DNA from: Mesoflavibacter zeaxanthinifaciens DSM 18436
GTDB lineage: Bacteria; Bacteroidota; Bacteroidia; Flavobacteriales; Flavobacteriaceae
DNA length: 64,000 nt
Direction: 5' to 3'
Assembly: GCF_000422365.1 (NCBI RefSeq)
Contig: NZ_AULQ01000002.1
Span: 124,001 to 188,000 of the forward strand
The notes beneath the pieces were generated by a model. The model was not told where the DNA came from. It worked only from the letters and a program-made list of their open reading frames with translations, and did not search any database. The position numbers and the translations under genes were made by a program. Position 1 is the stretch's first letter. Each line of letters begins with the position of its first letter. Below, piece by piece: positions 28,263 to 36,797 of this stretch.

Positions 28263-28808
28263 TTGAGTTTAGACCGGCTCATATATAATTGTCAAAAAAA
28301 TGACACAAAAGCGCAAAGTGAATTATATGAACTTTTTTCAAGTAAATTATTCTCAATCTGCTTAAAGTATTCTCGTAATTACGCAGAAGCAGAAGATAAT
28401 TTACAAGACAGTTTTATTACCATATTTAATAAAATAAAACAGTATAAAAATAAAGGAAGTTTTGAAGGTTGGCTTAAAAGAATAACAATCAACACTGCAT
28501 TACAACGTTACAGGCAACAAAAAGTATTTGACATTGTTAACGAGGATGCAATTGAAGAGGAAGAAGAAGTAGATATAGATGAAAATAACGTAAGCCTTGA
28601 GTTTTTATTAAACTGTATACAAGAGTTACCAGATAGATACAGGCTAGTTTTTAACTTATACGTTTTAGATGGTTATTCTCATAAAGAAATATCACAAATG
28701 CTAGACATAAATACAGGTACTAGCAAATCTAACCTAGCAAGAGCTAGGCTAATATTAAAAGAAAAAATAACAACATATACTAGCGGTAATAATTCGCAAA
28801 GTTTATAG
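28263..28808 (+). CDS. ECF-type RNA polymerase sigma factor
   Basis: A 181-residue sigma-70 family protein with region 2 (YNCQKNDTKAQSELYELFSS, then EDNLQDSFITIFNKI) and region 4 (LPDRYRLVFNLYVLDGYSHK, EISQMLDINTGTSKSNLARA). The start is TTG at 28263: an in-frame stop lies at 28245-28247, no in-frame ATG precedes region 2, and homologues begin at this point. The stop abuts the ATG of the next gene, which encodes a membrane protein and is the natural candidate for its regulator. Confidence 0.9.
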   Translation: MSLDRLIYNCQKNDTKAQSELYELFSSKLFSICLKYSRNYAEAEDNLQDSFITIFNKIKQYKNKGSFEGWLKRITINTALQRYRQQKVFDIVNEDAIEEEEEVDIDENNVSLEFLLNCIQELPDRYRLVFNLYVLDGYSHKEISQMLDINTGTSKSNLARARLILKEKITTYTSGNNSQSL

Positions 28809-30284
28809 ATGAGTAAAAAGAATTTAGATAGACTATTTCAAGAAAAGTTTAAAGATTTTGATGCTAAGCCAGATAAACATGTTTGGCAAAACATTAAAAA
28901 ACAACTTGAAGAAGAAAAAAACGACAAACCAGTGTTAATCATTCCACTATGGTTAAAACTTTCTGGTGTTGCTGTTTCTATATTATTAATGTTGTTTTTA
29001 GGCAACTCTTTATTTAATACTAATATAGAAAATCAGCCTATAATTGTAGATTCTCCACAAAAAACAGAGAGTAACACAACAACTAAAAAGCCTAAATCAG
29101 AGCTAAACAATAAAGAAACTAATATTACTACTACAGTAAAAAATAAGAACTCTGTTACAGAATCTATCTTACATAAAACAGAATCTTTTAATAAAAAAGA
29201 ACCATTAAATAATCAAAACACAAATAACTTAACTACTTCTAGTGTAAAATCTGCTGTAACAGCAATAAATAACTCAGAGACAACGTCTACAAAAAAACAA
29301 AGTACTTCTAATAATAAAAAGGCTGTTTTAGAAGATAAATTAGATCAAACTGGTATTGCAAAATCTTCTAACAATACTAATAATAGCAAAGTGCCATCAA
29401 ATAATCTTAAAGGCATACAAAACAATAATTTAAAACTTGATAGCAGTAAGGCTTTAGCAGAAAACAGCTTAGAAAAAAATAATTTAGATAAAGAAGAAAA
29501 AGAAGACCAAAAAGAAAACGCAATTGAAACTGCAATTGCAGAAAACGAAGAATCAAATAATGAAAAAGAAGAAGATTTTAACAGGTGGAGTATCTATGCT
29601 AATGCTGCACCTGTTTATTACAATAGTTTTGGTAATGGGTCTTCTATAGATGAGCAATTTATGGGTAATAATAAAACCGGCGAAATAAATGCTGCTTACG
29701 GACTTAAGTTTGGTTACGCCATAAACGAAAAAGTTAAAATTAGAACAGGTATTAATAAACTAAATTTAAGTTATGATACCAATGATGTAATTGTTTATCA
29801 AAACGTAAGTAACAACCCTAAAGTTATGAGAAACGTTAGATTAAATAAAATTAACAACTTGGACATAAACGTTATTAGCGGAAACGAATCTTTTTTACAG
29901 GTACCAAATATAGGTTTTGTTAGAAATGTTTCTTTAAGTCAACGTATATCTTATTTCGAAGTTCCTTTAGAAGTAGAATATAACCTTATAAATAAAAAAA
30001 TTAGTTTAAATATTATTGGTGGTGTTAGTTCTTTCTTTTTAGACGATAACGAGTTAATATCTGAATTCGAAGGAGATCAAACTAAAATAGGAGAAGCTAA
30101 TAATCTAAATTCTGTGAGTTTTTCTACAAACTTCGGTGTGGGATTATATTACAATTTTTCTAGACATCTTCAGTTAAATTTAGAACCAACTTTTAAATAT
30201 CAAATTAATGCTTACAATAATACATCTGGAGAGTTTAACCCTTATATCATAGGGTTATATTCTGGGTTAAGTTATAAATTCTAA
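28809..30284 (+). CDS. Membrane-anchored protein with linker and C-terminal outer-membrane barrel-like domain
   Basis: A 491-residue protein in three parts. Residues 1-40 are a charged, probably cytoplasmic segment (FKDFDAKPDKHVWQNIKKQL). One transmembrane helix lies at about 42-66. A long Asn/Ser/Thr/Lys-rich linker (about 75-255) precedes a C-terminal region (about 258-491) of alternating beta-strands that resembles the outer-membrane beta-barrel family and ends in GLYSGLSYKF. It starts directly after the sigma-factor stop. The layout suggests an anti-sigma-like protein that spans the periplasm, which is inference; the N-terminus lacks a recognisable zinc anti-sigma motif. Confidence 0.75.
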   Translation: MSKKNLDRLFQEKFKDFDAKPDKHVWQNIKKQLEEEKNDKPVLIIPLWLKLSGVAVSILLMLFLGNSLFNTNIENQPIIVDSPQKTESNTTTKKPKSELNNKETNITTTVKNKNSVTESILHKTESFNKKEPLNNQNTNNLTTSSVKSAVTAINNSETTSTKKQSTSNNKKAVLEDKLDQTGIAKSSNNTNNSKVPSNNLKGIQNNNLKLDSSKALAENSLEKNNLDKEEKEDQKENAIETAIAENEESNNEKEEDFNRWSIYANAAPVYYNSFGNGSSIDEQFMGNNKTGEINAAYGLKFGYAINEKVKIRTGINKLNLSYDTNDVIVYQNVSNNPKVMRNVRLNKINNLDINVISGNESFLQVPNIGFVRNVSLSQRISYFEVPLEVEYNLINKKISLNIIGGVSSFFLDDNELISEFEGDQTKIGEANNLNSVSFSTNFGVGLYYNFSRHLQLNLEPTFKYQINAYNNTSGEFNPYIIGLYSGLSYKF

Positions 30285-30290
30285 GTTTTA

Positions 30291-30360
30291 GTTATTTTTC
30301 TTCTAAAAAAGAAAAATAACTATCAAAAAAGCCACTCTGTGCCAAGAGTGGTTTTTTTTA
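30291..30360. terminator. Tandem terminator hairpins
   Basis: First hairpin: GTTATTTTTC (30291-30300) with GAAAAATAAC (30311-30320). Second: CCACTCT (30332-30338) with AGAGTGG (30345-30351), flanked by A and T runs on both sides, so it can serve the convergent genes. Its T-run reaches the plsC stop at 30358. Confidence 0.8.
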
Positions 30361-31092
30361 TTTAAAATTTTCTAATTGTTTTAAGATAATTAATCTAGCC
30401 TTTTCATTTAAGGACTTAGTATCATTAACGCTCAAATCTGATGTAGATATAAACTGATGCATAGTTGCTCTTAAAATACCTGGTCCACCACTAAAAAAAG
30501 TATAAGAAAATCGTCTTTTATTATCTGCAAACGTTAATGGTACAATAGGTATTTTATGGTTTATAGCTAGTCTAAAAGCACCATCTTTAAACTCGGCTAA
30601 ATCTATATGTTCTTCAGGCACCATGCCTTCTGGGAAAATACAAATACTTAAACCTTGTTTTAATCGCTTTTGTGCCCTCATAAAAACACGTTTTCTGCTT
30701 TCTGCATCACCACGATCAACTAAAATACAAGTACGCTTATAGAAAAAACCAAATAATGGAATTTTTGCCAACTCGGCTTTACCAACAAAAACAAAAGGAT
30801 TTTTTACTGCCACTAACATTAGCATAATGTCAATCATAGACGTATGATTAGCAATAAACATATAGCTTTTTTTGAGCTCGGTTTTTTGCAGATAATTAAT
30901 TTTTGTTGGCATACCCATTCCAACTAAAATAAAACGCGCCCAAAAGCGGGCTAATTTAAAAAAGTATGGATACCAAGATTCTTTAGAAATAGAAATTAAA
31001 AGTAACGGAAACAACACAATTATTGGTAAGGCTACCAATACGTAAAACCAAATACGGTAAAATGTCCAAAAAATGTACTTAAATATCTTCAT
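30358..31092 (-). CDS. plsC: 1-acyl-sn-glycerol-3-phosphate acyltransferase
   Basis: A 244-residue membrane acyltransferase that makes phosphatidic acid from lysophosphatidic acid. The catalytic H-x4-D motif is NHTSMID (His83, Asp88), the substrate motif FPEGMVPEE is near 154, and an N-terminal hydrophobic anchor spans about 12-36. It is divergent from trpS with a 78-base gap. The gene symbol follows the family; strict specificity within this acyltransferase superfamily cannot be told. Confidence 0.88.
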   Translation of the reverse strand: MKIFKYIFWTFYRIWFYVLVALPIIVLFPLLLISISKESWYPYFFKLARFWARFILVGMGMPTKINYLQKTELKKSYMFIANHTSMIDIMLMLVAVKNPFVFVGKAELAKIPLFGFFYKRTCILVDRGDAESRKRVFMRAQKRLKQGLSICIFPEGMVPEEHIDLAEFKDGAFRLAINHKIPIVPLTFADNKRRFSYTFFSGGPGILRATMHQFISTSDLSVNDTKSLNEKARLIILKQLENFK

Positions 31093-31170
31093 TTGGATTC
31101 AAAACTAATTAAATTAATTGAGCTATTCTACTAAAAAAATTACCTTTGTCATTCAGAATTAAATTTAATC

Positions 31171-32139
31171 ATGGCAAGAATACTTACAGGAATTCAAAGT
31201 ACAGGAACACCACATTTAGGTAATATATTAGGTGCAATTTTACCTGCTATAAAATTATCAGAAAACAGTGATAATGAGTCTTATTTGTTTATAGCAAATT
31301 TGCACACCTTAACACAAATTAAAAATGCAGAAGAGTTAAGACACAACACCTACTCTGTTGCTGCAACCTGGTTAGCTTTTGGATTAGACATAGAAAAAAC
31401 AGTGTTTTATAGACAAAGTGATATACCTCAAGTTACAGAACTTGCTTGGTATTTAAACTGTTTTTTTCCGTTTAAAAGATTGCAATTAGCCCATGGTTTT
31501 AAAGATAAAGCAGACCGTTTAGAAGATGTAAACTCTGGTTTATTTATGTACCCAATGCTTATGGCTGCAGATATTTTATTGTATGATGCAGAGATTATTC
31601 CTGTGGGTAAAGACCAACTTCAACATATCGAATTTACAAGAGATGTAGCCTCTCGTTTTCATGCAAAAATGGGTGAAGCTTTTGTTTTACCTGAAGAAAA
31701 ACTTCAAGAAAACACAATGCTTATCCCAGGTACAGATGGCGAAAAAATGAGCAAAAGTAGAGATAACTACATCAACATCTTTTTACCAGAAAAACAACTT
31801 CGTAAAAAAATAATGAGTATTGAAACAGATAGCACTCCATTAGAAGAGCCTAAAGACTGGAGTACGTGTAACTGTTTTGCTATTTACAGCTTATTAGCTA
31901 ACGAAGAACAAATTGCAACAATGAAAGCAAATTACGAAAATGGTAATTACGGTTACGGTCATGCTAAGCAAGCGCTTTACGAGTTAATCTTAACCACTTT
32001 TGAAGCTCAAAGAGAACGCTACAACTATTACATGCAAAACTTAGATAAAATAGACGAAGCGTTAGCTATTGGTGCAGAAAAAGCTAAAAAAGTAGCAGAT
32101 AAAGTATTAGCTAGAGTTAGAGAAAAGGTTGGATATTAA
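31171..32139 (+). CDS. trpS: Tryptophanyl-tRNA synthetase
   Basis: Class I aminoacyl-tRNA synthetase charging tRNA(Trp), 322 residues. The HIGH-equivalent is TGTPHLGN near residue 11 and the KMSKS loop is GEKMSKSRDN near 192. The family phrase GVQSTGTPHLGNILG-like start (here GIQSTGTPHLGNILG) is intact. It is convergent with the dprA remnant, whose stop codon begins at the next base. Confidence 0.97.
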   Translation: MARILTGIQSTGTPHLGNILGAILPAIKLSENSDNESYLFIANLHTLTQIKNAEELRHNTYSVAATWLAFGLDIEKTVFYRQSDIPQVTELAWYLNCFFPFKRLQLAHGFKDKADRLEDVNSGLFMYPMLMAADILLYDAEIIPVGKDQLQHIEFTRDVASRFHAKMGEAFVLPEEKLQENTMLIPGTDGEKMSKSRDNYINIFLPEKQLRKKIMSIETDSTPLEEPKDWSTCNCFAIYSLLANEEQIATMKANYENGNYGYGHAKQALYELILTTFEAQRERYNYYMQNLDKIDEALAIGAEKAKKVADKVLARVREKVGY

Positions 32140-32739
32140 TTAAATAAGCTCAAACAATTTTCCTGGTAAAGGTCTAACAACACCTTTTAACTCCATATTA
32201 AGTAAAATACTTGCCATTTTGTAAGTTGGTAATTTGCAGTTTATAGCAATAACATCTAAAAGCTCTTTATCGTTATCTTTTAGGTAATTGTAAACTATTT
32301 TTTCATCTGCATCTAACTCTACAAATAGCTGTTTTTGTATTGGTGGCTTTTTTAACGCTTCTAATTCCCAATTAAGCATATAAGGAATATCGTATGGTGT
32401 AGATAGCAAATGTGCTTTTTGCTGCTTAATTAGGTTATTACAACCAACACTTTGGCTATCTGTTATGCGACCTGGTACCGCAAAAACATCTCGGTTATAA
32501 GAATTAGCAATATCTGCAGTTACAAGGCTTCCGCCTTTTTCTGCAGATTCTATAACAATGGTTGCTTGACTTAAACCTGCAATAACACGATTTCTTTTTA
32601 AAAAGTTGTTGCGATCAAAAGTATCACTACTCCAAAAATCAGTATAAAAACCGCCATTATTTTCTACTTCAGCCACATATTTTTTATGCACTTTAGGATA
32701 AATTTGGTTTAATCCATGCGCTAAACAACCAATTGGTTG
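32140..32739 (-). pseudogene. dprA: dprA remnant, 5' part lost at an insertion or rearrangement junction
   Basis: The leftward frame encodes the C-terminal part of DprA, the protein that loads RecA on incoming single-stranded DNA: GCLAHGLNQIYPKVHKKYVA, RNRVIAGLSQATIVIESA, GGSLVTADIANSYNRDVFAV and the C-terminal winged helix. Similarity can be followed past the GTG at 32691 back to QPIG near 32739, where an in-frame TAG stops the frame. Flavobacterial DprA is about 365 residues, so roughly the first 165, including the SAM-like domain and the GSR motif, are missing. The break coincides with a 12-bp palindrome and the start of accessory DNA. Confidence 0.85.
32727..32738. other. 12-bp palindrome at the dprA junction
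   Basis: AACCAATTGGTT is a perfect dyad at the point where dprA similarity ends. It contains the TTG that would start the rightward HTH gene. It could be part of an attachment-site core or a recombination scar; no second copy was found in the window. Confidence 0.4.
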
Positions 32740-33170
32740 CTACGCCCATTTGGAATGTTAGTTTAATAACTCAAAAGCCTATAGAAAACTACCCTAAAGA
32801 ACATGAAACTAGTTTAGGAGCAGCATTAAAACGTACTCGTTTAAAGAAAGGGTTGACTCAAGAACATGTAGCCAATAATTTACAATTATTGCTTCAAAAT
32901 TATTCTCGATTTGAAAAAAACATTCATATTCCTTCTATAAAAAAGCGTAAGAAAATAAATGAGTTTTTAGGATATAATTTTTGGGATGATGGCACAGAAA
33001 CCTTATCAAATATAGTTCTTTTATATCGAATTGAAAATCAATTATCAGCTAAAGAATTTGGCAAAATAATCGGAGTAAGTAGAAATACAATAAAAAGAAT
33101 AGAGTTAAAAAATAATGTGTCAGAAAAATCAAAAAGACTAATAATTAAATTTCTTAAAATGATTGAATAG
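32733..33170 (+). CDS. Two-domain helix-turn-helix protein, possibly 5'-truncated
   Basis: 145 residues with two XRE-like HTH units: SLGAALKRTRLKKGLTQEHV then a divergent copy around SAKEFGKIIGVSRNTIKRIE. Between them lies INEFLGYNFWDD, matching a known family in which two HTH units flank an IEFLGY-type linker. No ATG exists in the frame, which is open from 32697; TTG at 32733 is the only usual start and lies within the junction palindrome. The length is near that of the family, so it may be intact with a TTG start, or its true 5' end may have been lost together with that of dprA. Confidence 0.6.
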   Translation: MVATPIWNVSLITQKPIENYPKEHETSLGAALKRTRLKKGLTQEHVANNLQLLLQNYSRFEKNIHIPSIKKRKKINEFLGYNFWDDGTETLSNIVLLYRIENQLSAKEFGKIIGVSRNTIKRIELKNNVSEKSKRLIIKFLKMIE

Positions 33171-33212
33171 GATATTTGATTCTCTTCTATATAAATACTT
33201 TAAGAAAATAAT

Positions 33213-33527
33213 TCAAGAACGATTTGTTTTTTCTGCAAAATATTGTTTCGCTCTATCTGTAACTTTTTTAAACAGAATTAAATCTTCATCATCAATATTT
33301 CTCAGTGAAAGATAAGGACTAATTTGTTCTGAATTGAATTTATTATATAACTGTCCAATCGCAGCATTTAAAAAAGCTGTAGTAACTATAGTTATACCCA
33401 TAAAATCTAGAACAACTTCTTTTTTTTCGGTAAGATGCTCATCAACAATGTAATATATGGTATTTCCATCATCTGTTGTAACAGCAAAGTTACCATCAAT
33501 TATATCTAAAACGTTAATTAATTCCAT
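33213..33527 (-). CDS. STAS-like (DUF4325) protein
   Basis: A 104-residue protein that fits the DUF4325 STAS-like family: the strand-helix VVLDFMGITIVTTAFLNAAI resembles the STAS phosphorylation loop region, with Thr residues where anti-sigma antagonists have the switch Ser/Thr. It lies 20 bases downstream of a GHKL ATPase gene in the same direction. Such pairs act as partner-switching modules in which the ATPase binds or phosphorylates the STAS protein. Here they may regulate the adjacent deaminase; that link is inference. Confidence 0.75.
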   Translation of the reverse strand: MELINVLDIIDGNFAVTTDDGNTIYYIVDEHLTEKKEVVLDFMGITIVTTAFLNAAIGQLYNKFNSEQISPYLSLRNIDDEDLILFKKVTDRAKQYFAEKTNRS

Positions 33528-33547
33528 TTACTTTCAAAAATACAAAA

Positions 33548-34429
33548 TTAAAAAATATTCATTATATCTACCTCTTCTTTTAACATATAAGATTTTGTGT
33601 CAGAAAAATTAAATTCAAGATTAGCTATAGTACCTGGAAAAGAGAATTCTAAGGTTTCTTTTTTAACTTTTCCTTTTCTAAATTCCCAATATCCATCAGA
33701 AGAAACTATTTGAATTTTTCCTTTATTACGTTTAATAAACTCTGATATTAAAGCTAAACCTAAACCTCCACTTACATTACCCGTTTTGGTAGTGTTGTTC
33801 TCTTCCATAGCCCATTCTATACATTCTGCGCCATCTAATGATTTATTAAGGAAGTCATTTACATTTTTTTTAATTGTTTGTCCTAAATCGACAATGGTAA
33901 AGTCCATCATCGATTTATTTGGATAGTATTGACCACATGTATGTATATTTTCACAAAGACCATGTGTCCTAGCATTTTCAAATAATTCACATACACTCTG
34001 ATTGATCTTTTTATTTAGTAAAGGGGAAACCTTTGGGAAATCCTTGTTGTTTAAAACCTCACTATCTAAATAAATTGAAAAGGATTTACTTTGATTTTCT
34101 TTAAATGTCCTATATTCAATTTCTGTATTATAAGTATATTCAGGATGCTTAAAACCGTAATTTTTCAAAAAACCATTCCTAGTCAATATATCTTTAGGAG
34201 ATTTAACATTGACTATTTGGACAGAGTTTTCTCGATTTTTCAAAAACTCTATCATAGCACCTAATACTGCACAAAGATTAGCTTCAAACCAATATGTTTT
34301 TCGCATATCAATAATAACCATACTGTTTTCTAAATATTCAAGTTCTCTATAAAAATTTAATAAATTATTATATCCTGAAATTTCAGAAGATATAGTTGGT
34401 GGAAATATTTTAGTTATTTCTTTATACAT
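33548..34429 (-). CDS. GHKL ATP-binding protein with N-terminal STAS-like segment
   Basis: 293 residues. The N-terminal part (about 25-80) reads like a STAS fold: MVIIDMRKTYWFEANLCAV. The C-terminal part is a histidine-kinase-like ATPase: N-box SVCELFENARTHGL near 147, G1-like VDLGQTI near 182, and G2 SGGLGLALISEFIKRNKGKI near 222. No histidine phosphotransfer domain or membrane segment is visible, so it looks like an RsbW-type soluble switch kinase or an ATP-dependent clamp. It sits 18 bases after the deaminase gene and 20 before the STAS gene. Confidence 0.75.
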   Translation of the reverse strand: MYKEITKIFPPTISSEISGYNNLLNFYRELEYLENSMVIIDMRKTYWFEANLCAVLGAMIEFLKNRENSVQIVNVKSPKDILTRNGFLKNYGFKHPEYTYNTEIEYRTFKENQSKSFSIYLDSEVLNNKDFPKVSPLLNKKINQSVCELFENARTHGLCENIHTCGQYYPNKSMMDFTIVDLGQTIKKNVNDFLNKSLDGAECIEWAMEENNTTKTGNVSGGLGLALISEFIKRNKGKIQIVSSDGYWEFRKGKVKKETLEFSFPGTIANLEFNFSDTKSYMLKEEVDIMNIF

Positions 34430-34447
34430 TAAATTATAATCTATTAC

Positions 34448-36484
34448 CTATTTCTCAAACCCTCTTAAAACTTTTGACATCATAGTAACTATATCATCAT
34501 CATTAAATTCGTAACTTTTATTCAGTAATTCCCCTATTTTTACATCTTTCTTTTTAATTGATTTTAGTAGTTCTTTAAATTGTATAGCAATTTTGTTATC
34601 TACTTCCATTTCTAGCGTCATAGTAACCTCATCTTTGTAGGACATAAATGAGTCATAACATTTATTGTAAGCAACACCTATAGCTCCTGAGAAAGGAATC
34701 ATTTTAGGTTGAGTTTTTATACTACCACCTTTAAGTATCTGATCATTTGATATTCCAGGGTACGGATCAATAAAGTATATAGTCCTAATTCCTAATTGAT
34801 AAGCTTTTTTAGAACATAATTCACAAGGACTAGCAGTTGTAAATAAAATTCCATTTTCAACACCTTGCCCTCCTAGTTTTGTTATTTGAAGCATTGCATT
34901 TTCTTCTGCATGTAATGATCTCGTATGTACTTGATTTACTTCACCTTCATAATGATTGTGGACAGTTTTAAAGCAAAACGCACAATGCTTTCCGTTCAAG
35001 TCTTCTTTTTTTAAGGACAAAGGCTCACTAAAATATTCTACTAAAGCTTCCTTAAAATCACCTGGAGTTTCATTTTTATATTTAAAAGAAGAATTATTTG
35101 ATACTTTCCCTTTTTCGAAGGGACTATAATGTTCTGTTTCATTAAACCATTCTTCAGATGGAGGAGAAATAATATCCTCAACATTTCTTAAGTTACAAGG
35201 GGTATGTCCCTTAGCAACATCATTCCAACCTATTGATTTGACATAAAAAGATGAATTTGTAATTGCTGCTCCAACATTCCTAGATATACATCCAGAGTTA
35301 ATCTTAGCTGTAGCTGCAACTTGCATTGATCTTTCTACAGAAGTTGGGGTTACTAAGCCTGGTTGAGAAATTAAAGCTATTAATTTAACTAATTGTTCTT
35401 CTCGAGTTAAGAAATTTGCTCTTCCATAAGGAGGATCATAAATTTTTAAAAATTTAGTGACATCTTTTTTCTTTAGATTAAGTAAATGGTAATCACTTTT
35501 TTGAATACAATTTTCTACATCAGGAGATGAGAATATACCTTTTGAAAAATCTTTGGTTCTATACTCTGTAGCATCTAAATCAAACAGTTTTTTTGCTATT
35601 CTTTTTCTTTCTTCTACATCATTAATTGTTGTTGATAATCTATCCAAAACTCTATCTTCAGAATTATCTAATACATCCTTAGTAGCTACCATATAAAATC
35701 CTGAATACCTCTCTTTAAAGAACATTATTTCAAGCGAATTTCTTAAAGAATCAATAACTATCCTAGTAGGATTTTTGTCGTTAACAAACTTTTTAGCTTT
35801 TATAATTCTGTTTATGACACTTGACAATTCAAATATATTTTCAATACTTCTTTTCGCATTACCAAAAAGCTCTCCACCATTCCTAATATTACGTGCAATA
35901 TTATGTAAAAAATTAGTTTTTCTGTAATAGCCCTGAGATTGTAAAATTTTAAAAAAAGTTTTACTGAATTCATCGAATTCGTCTCCAAAAAAAATAGACT
36001 CTAATTCTATTAAATCTTTTTCTAATTTTATATTTTTTAATTTATTTAAAGTAACTATTCTATTAATTAGATTAGAATTAGTAGATATTAAAGGTTCTAA
36101 TTCTTTTATTAGATTTGCTATAACTAAAGTGTTATCTTCTGAAAGGGATTCTTTAAAGTATTTAGAAAGTAAACTTTTAATATTAGAAATTTCTTTTCCA
36201 TACTTATTTATCAAAACTAAAAGAAGTACATTTTTATAGCTTATAACATCAAATGGAACCCAATTATTTTTATTTTCAATATAATTTTTGATAATTGTAT
36301 ATTTTCTAAAAAAAGTTGATTTTAAAGTTCTAGAGTCATTAAATTCTCTCAATCCACTTTCTTTTATTGATTCAAAAGAACCTGAAAGAAGTTTAGCTAT
36401 AGCCGTACAACCTGATCCTGTGCGACCAGTAAGCCCAATTATTATAAAGTTTTTACGTAAAGAATAAAGATGATTTAATTTCAT
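34448..36484 (-). CDS. P-loop/deaminase protein of the anti-phage dCTP deaminase type
   Basis: 678 residues. The N-terminus is a nucleotide-kinase-like P-loop domain, GLTGRTGSGCTAIAKLL, in which the Walker A lysine is replaced by Cys. The C-terminus is a zinc cytidine/dCMP deaminase: HTRSLHAEENAML (catalytic His-x-Glu near 525) and SPCELCSKKAYQLGIRTIYF (zinc cysteines near 553 and 556), plus an extra AFCFKTVHNH insert. This order matches the AvcD/dCTP-deaminase defence proteins, which deplete dCTP during phage infection. It is longer than the roughly 500-550 residues I expect. It leads a three-gene cassette with GHKL and STAS-like genes and has a 313-base AT-rich leader. Confidence 0.8.
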   Translation of the reverse strand: MKLNHLYSLRKNFIIIGLTGRTGSGCTAIAKLLSGSFESIKESGLREFNDSRTLKSTFFRKYTIIKNYIENKNNWVPFDVISYKNVLLLVLINKYGKEISNIKSLLSKYFKESLSEDNTLVIANLIKELEPLISTNSNLINRIVTLNKLKNIKLEKDLIELESIFFGDEFDEFSKTFFKILQSQGYYRKTNFLHNIARNIRNGGELFGNAKRSIENIFELSSVINRIIKAKKFVNDKNPTRIVIDSLRNSLEIMFFKERYSGFYMVATKDVLDNSEDRVLDRLSTTINDVEERKRIAKKLFDLDATEYRTKDFSKGIFSSPDVENCIQKSDYHLLNLKKKDVTKFLKIYDPPYGRANFLTREEQLVKLIALISQPGLVTPTSVERSMQVAATAKINSGCISRNVGAAITNSSFYVKSIGWNDVAKGHTPCNLRNVEDIISPPSEEWFNETEHYSPFEKGKVSNNSSFKYKNETPGDFKEALVEYFSEPLSLKKEDLNGKHCAFCFKTVHNHYEGEVNQVHTRSLHAEENAMLQITKLGGQGVENGILFTTASPCELCSKKAYQLGIRTIYFIDPYPGISNDQILKGGSIKTQPKMIPFSGAIGVAYNKCYDSFMSYKDEVTMTLEMEVDNKIAIQFKELLKSIKKKDVKIGELLNKSYEFNDDDIVTMMSKVLRGFEK

Positions 36485-36797
36485 TTCAAATTAATTTGAT
36501 TTTCTATAATTCCAGTTCTAAATATTTAGAATTTTTATTAAAAGTTAAAGAATATCAAGATATTCTGTTTTTAGGAATTTAGAAAAAATAAATGTCTTTT
36601 ATACTACTAGGTCTAAAACAAATATATTTATTTAAAATAATAAAAAACTATAACTGTAGAAAATAATAGTATTTGTGGTTTAAAATTAAAAAACAGTTAA
36701 TTTGAAATAAAATACAAGTATACATTAAGATGCCTGTATTAAATTATTTACAAGTAAAAACACTATACGTTAAAAGGAATGAATTAGTAAAATATGT
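36485..36797. other. 313-base AT-rich leader between deaminase and GIY-YIG-like genes
   Basis: No convincing reading frame. A leftward -7-like CAAATATA (36619-36626, reading TATATTTG on the minus strand) lies 135 bases before the deaminase start, without a clear -33 partner. A weak inverted repeat TAACTGT (36651-36657) / ACAGTTA (36693-36699) lies upstream of it. In the AvcID system a small inhibitory RNA is encoded just upstream of the deaminase, so this gap is where such an RNA would be expected. Confidence 0.45.

Noticed and set aside
33213-36484. Reading the STAS/GHKL/deaminase genes as a CBASS or retron system
   Set aside because: No cyclase, cyclic-nucleotide effector, reverse transcriptase or Cap-like protein is present; the deaminase motifs fit the dCTP-deaminase family better.
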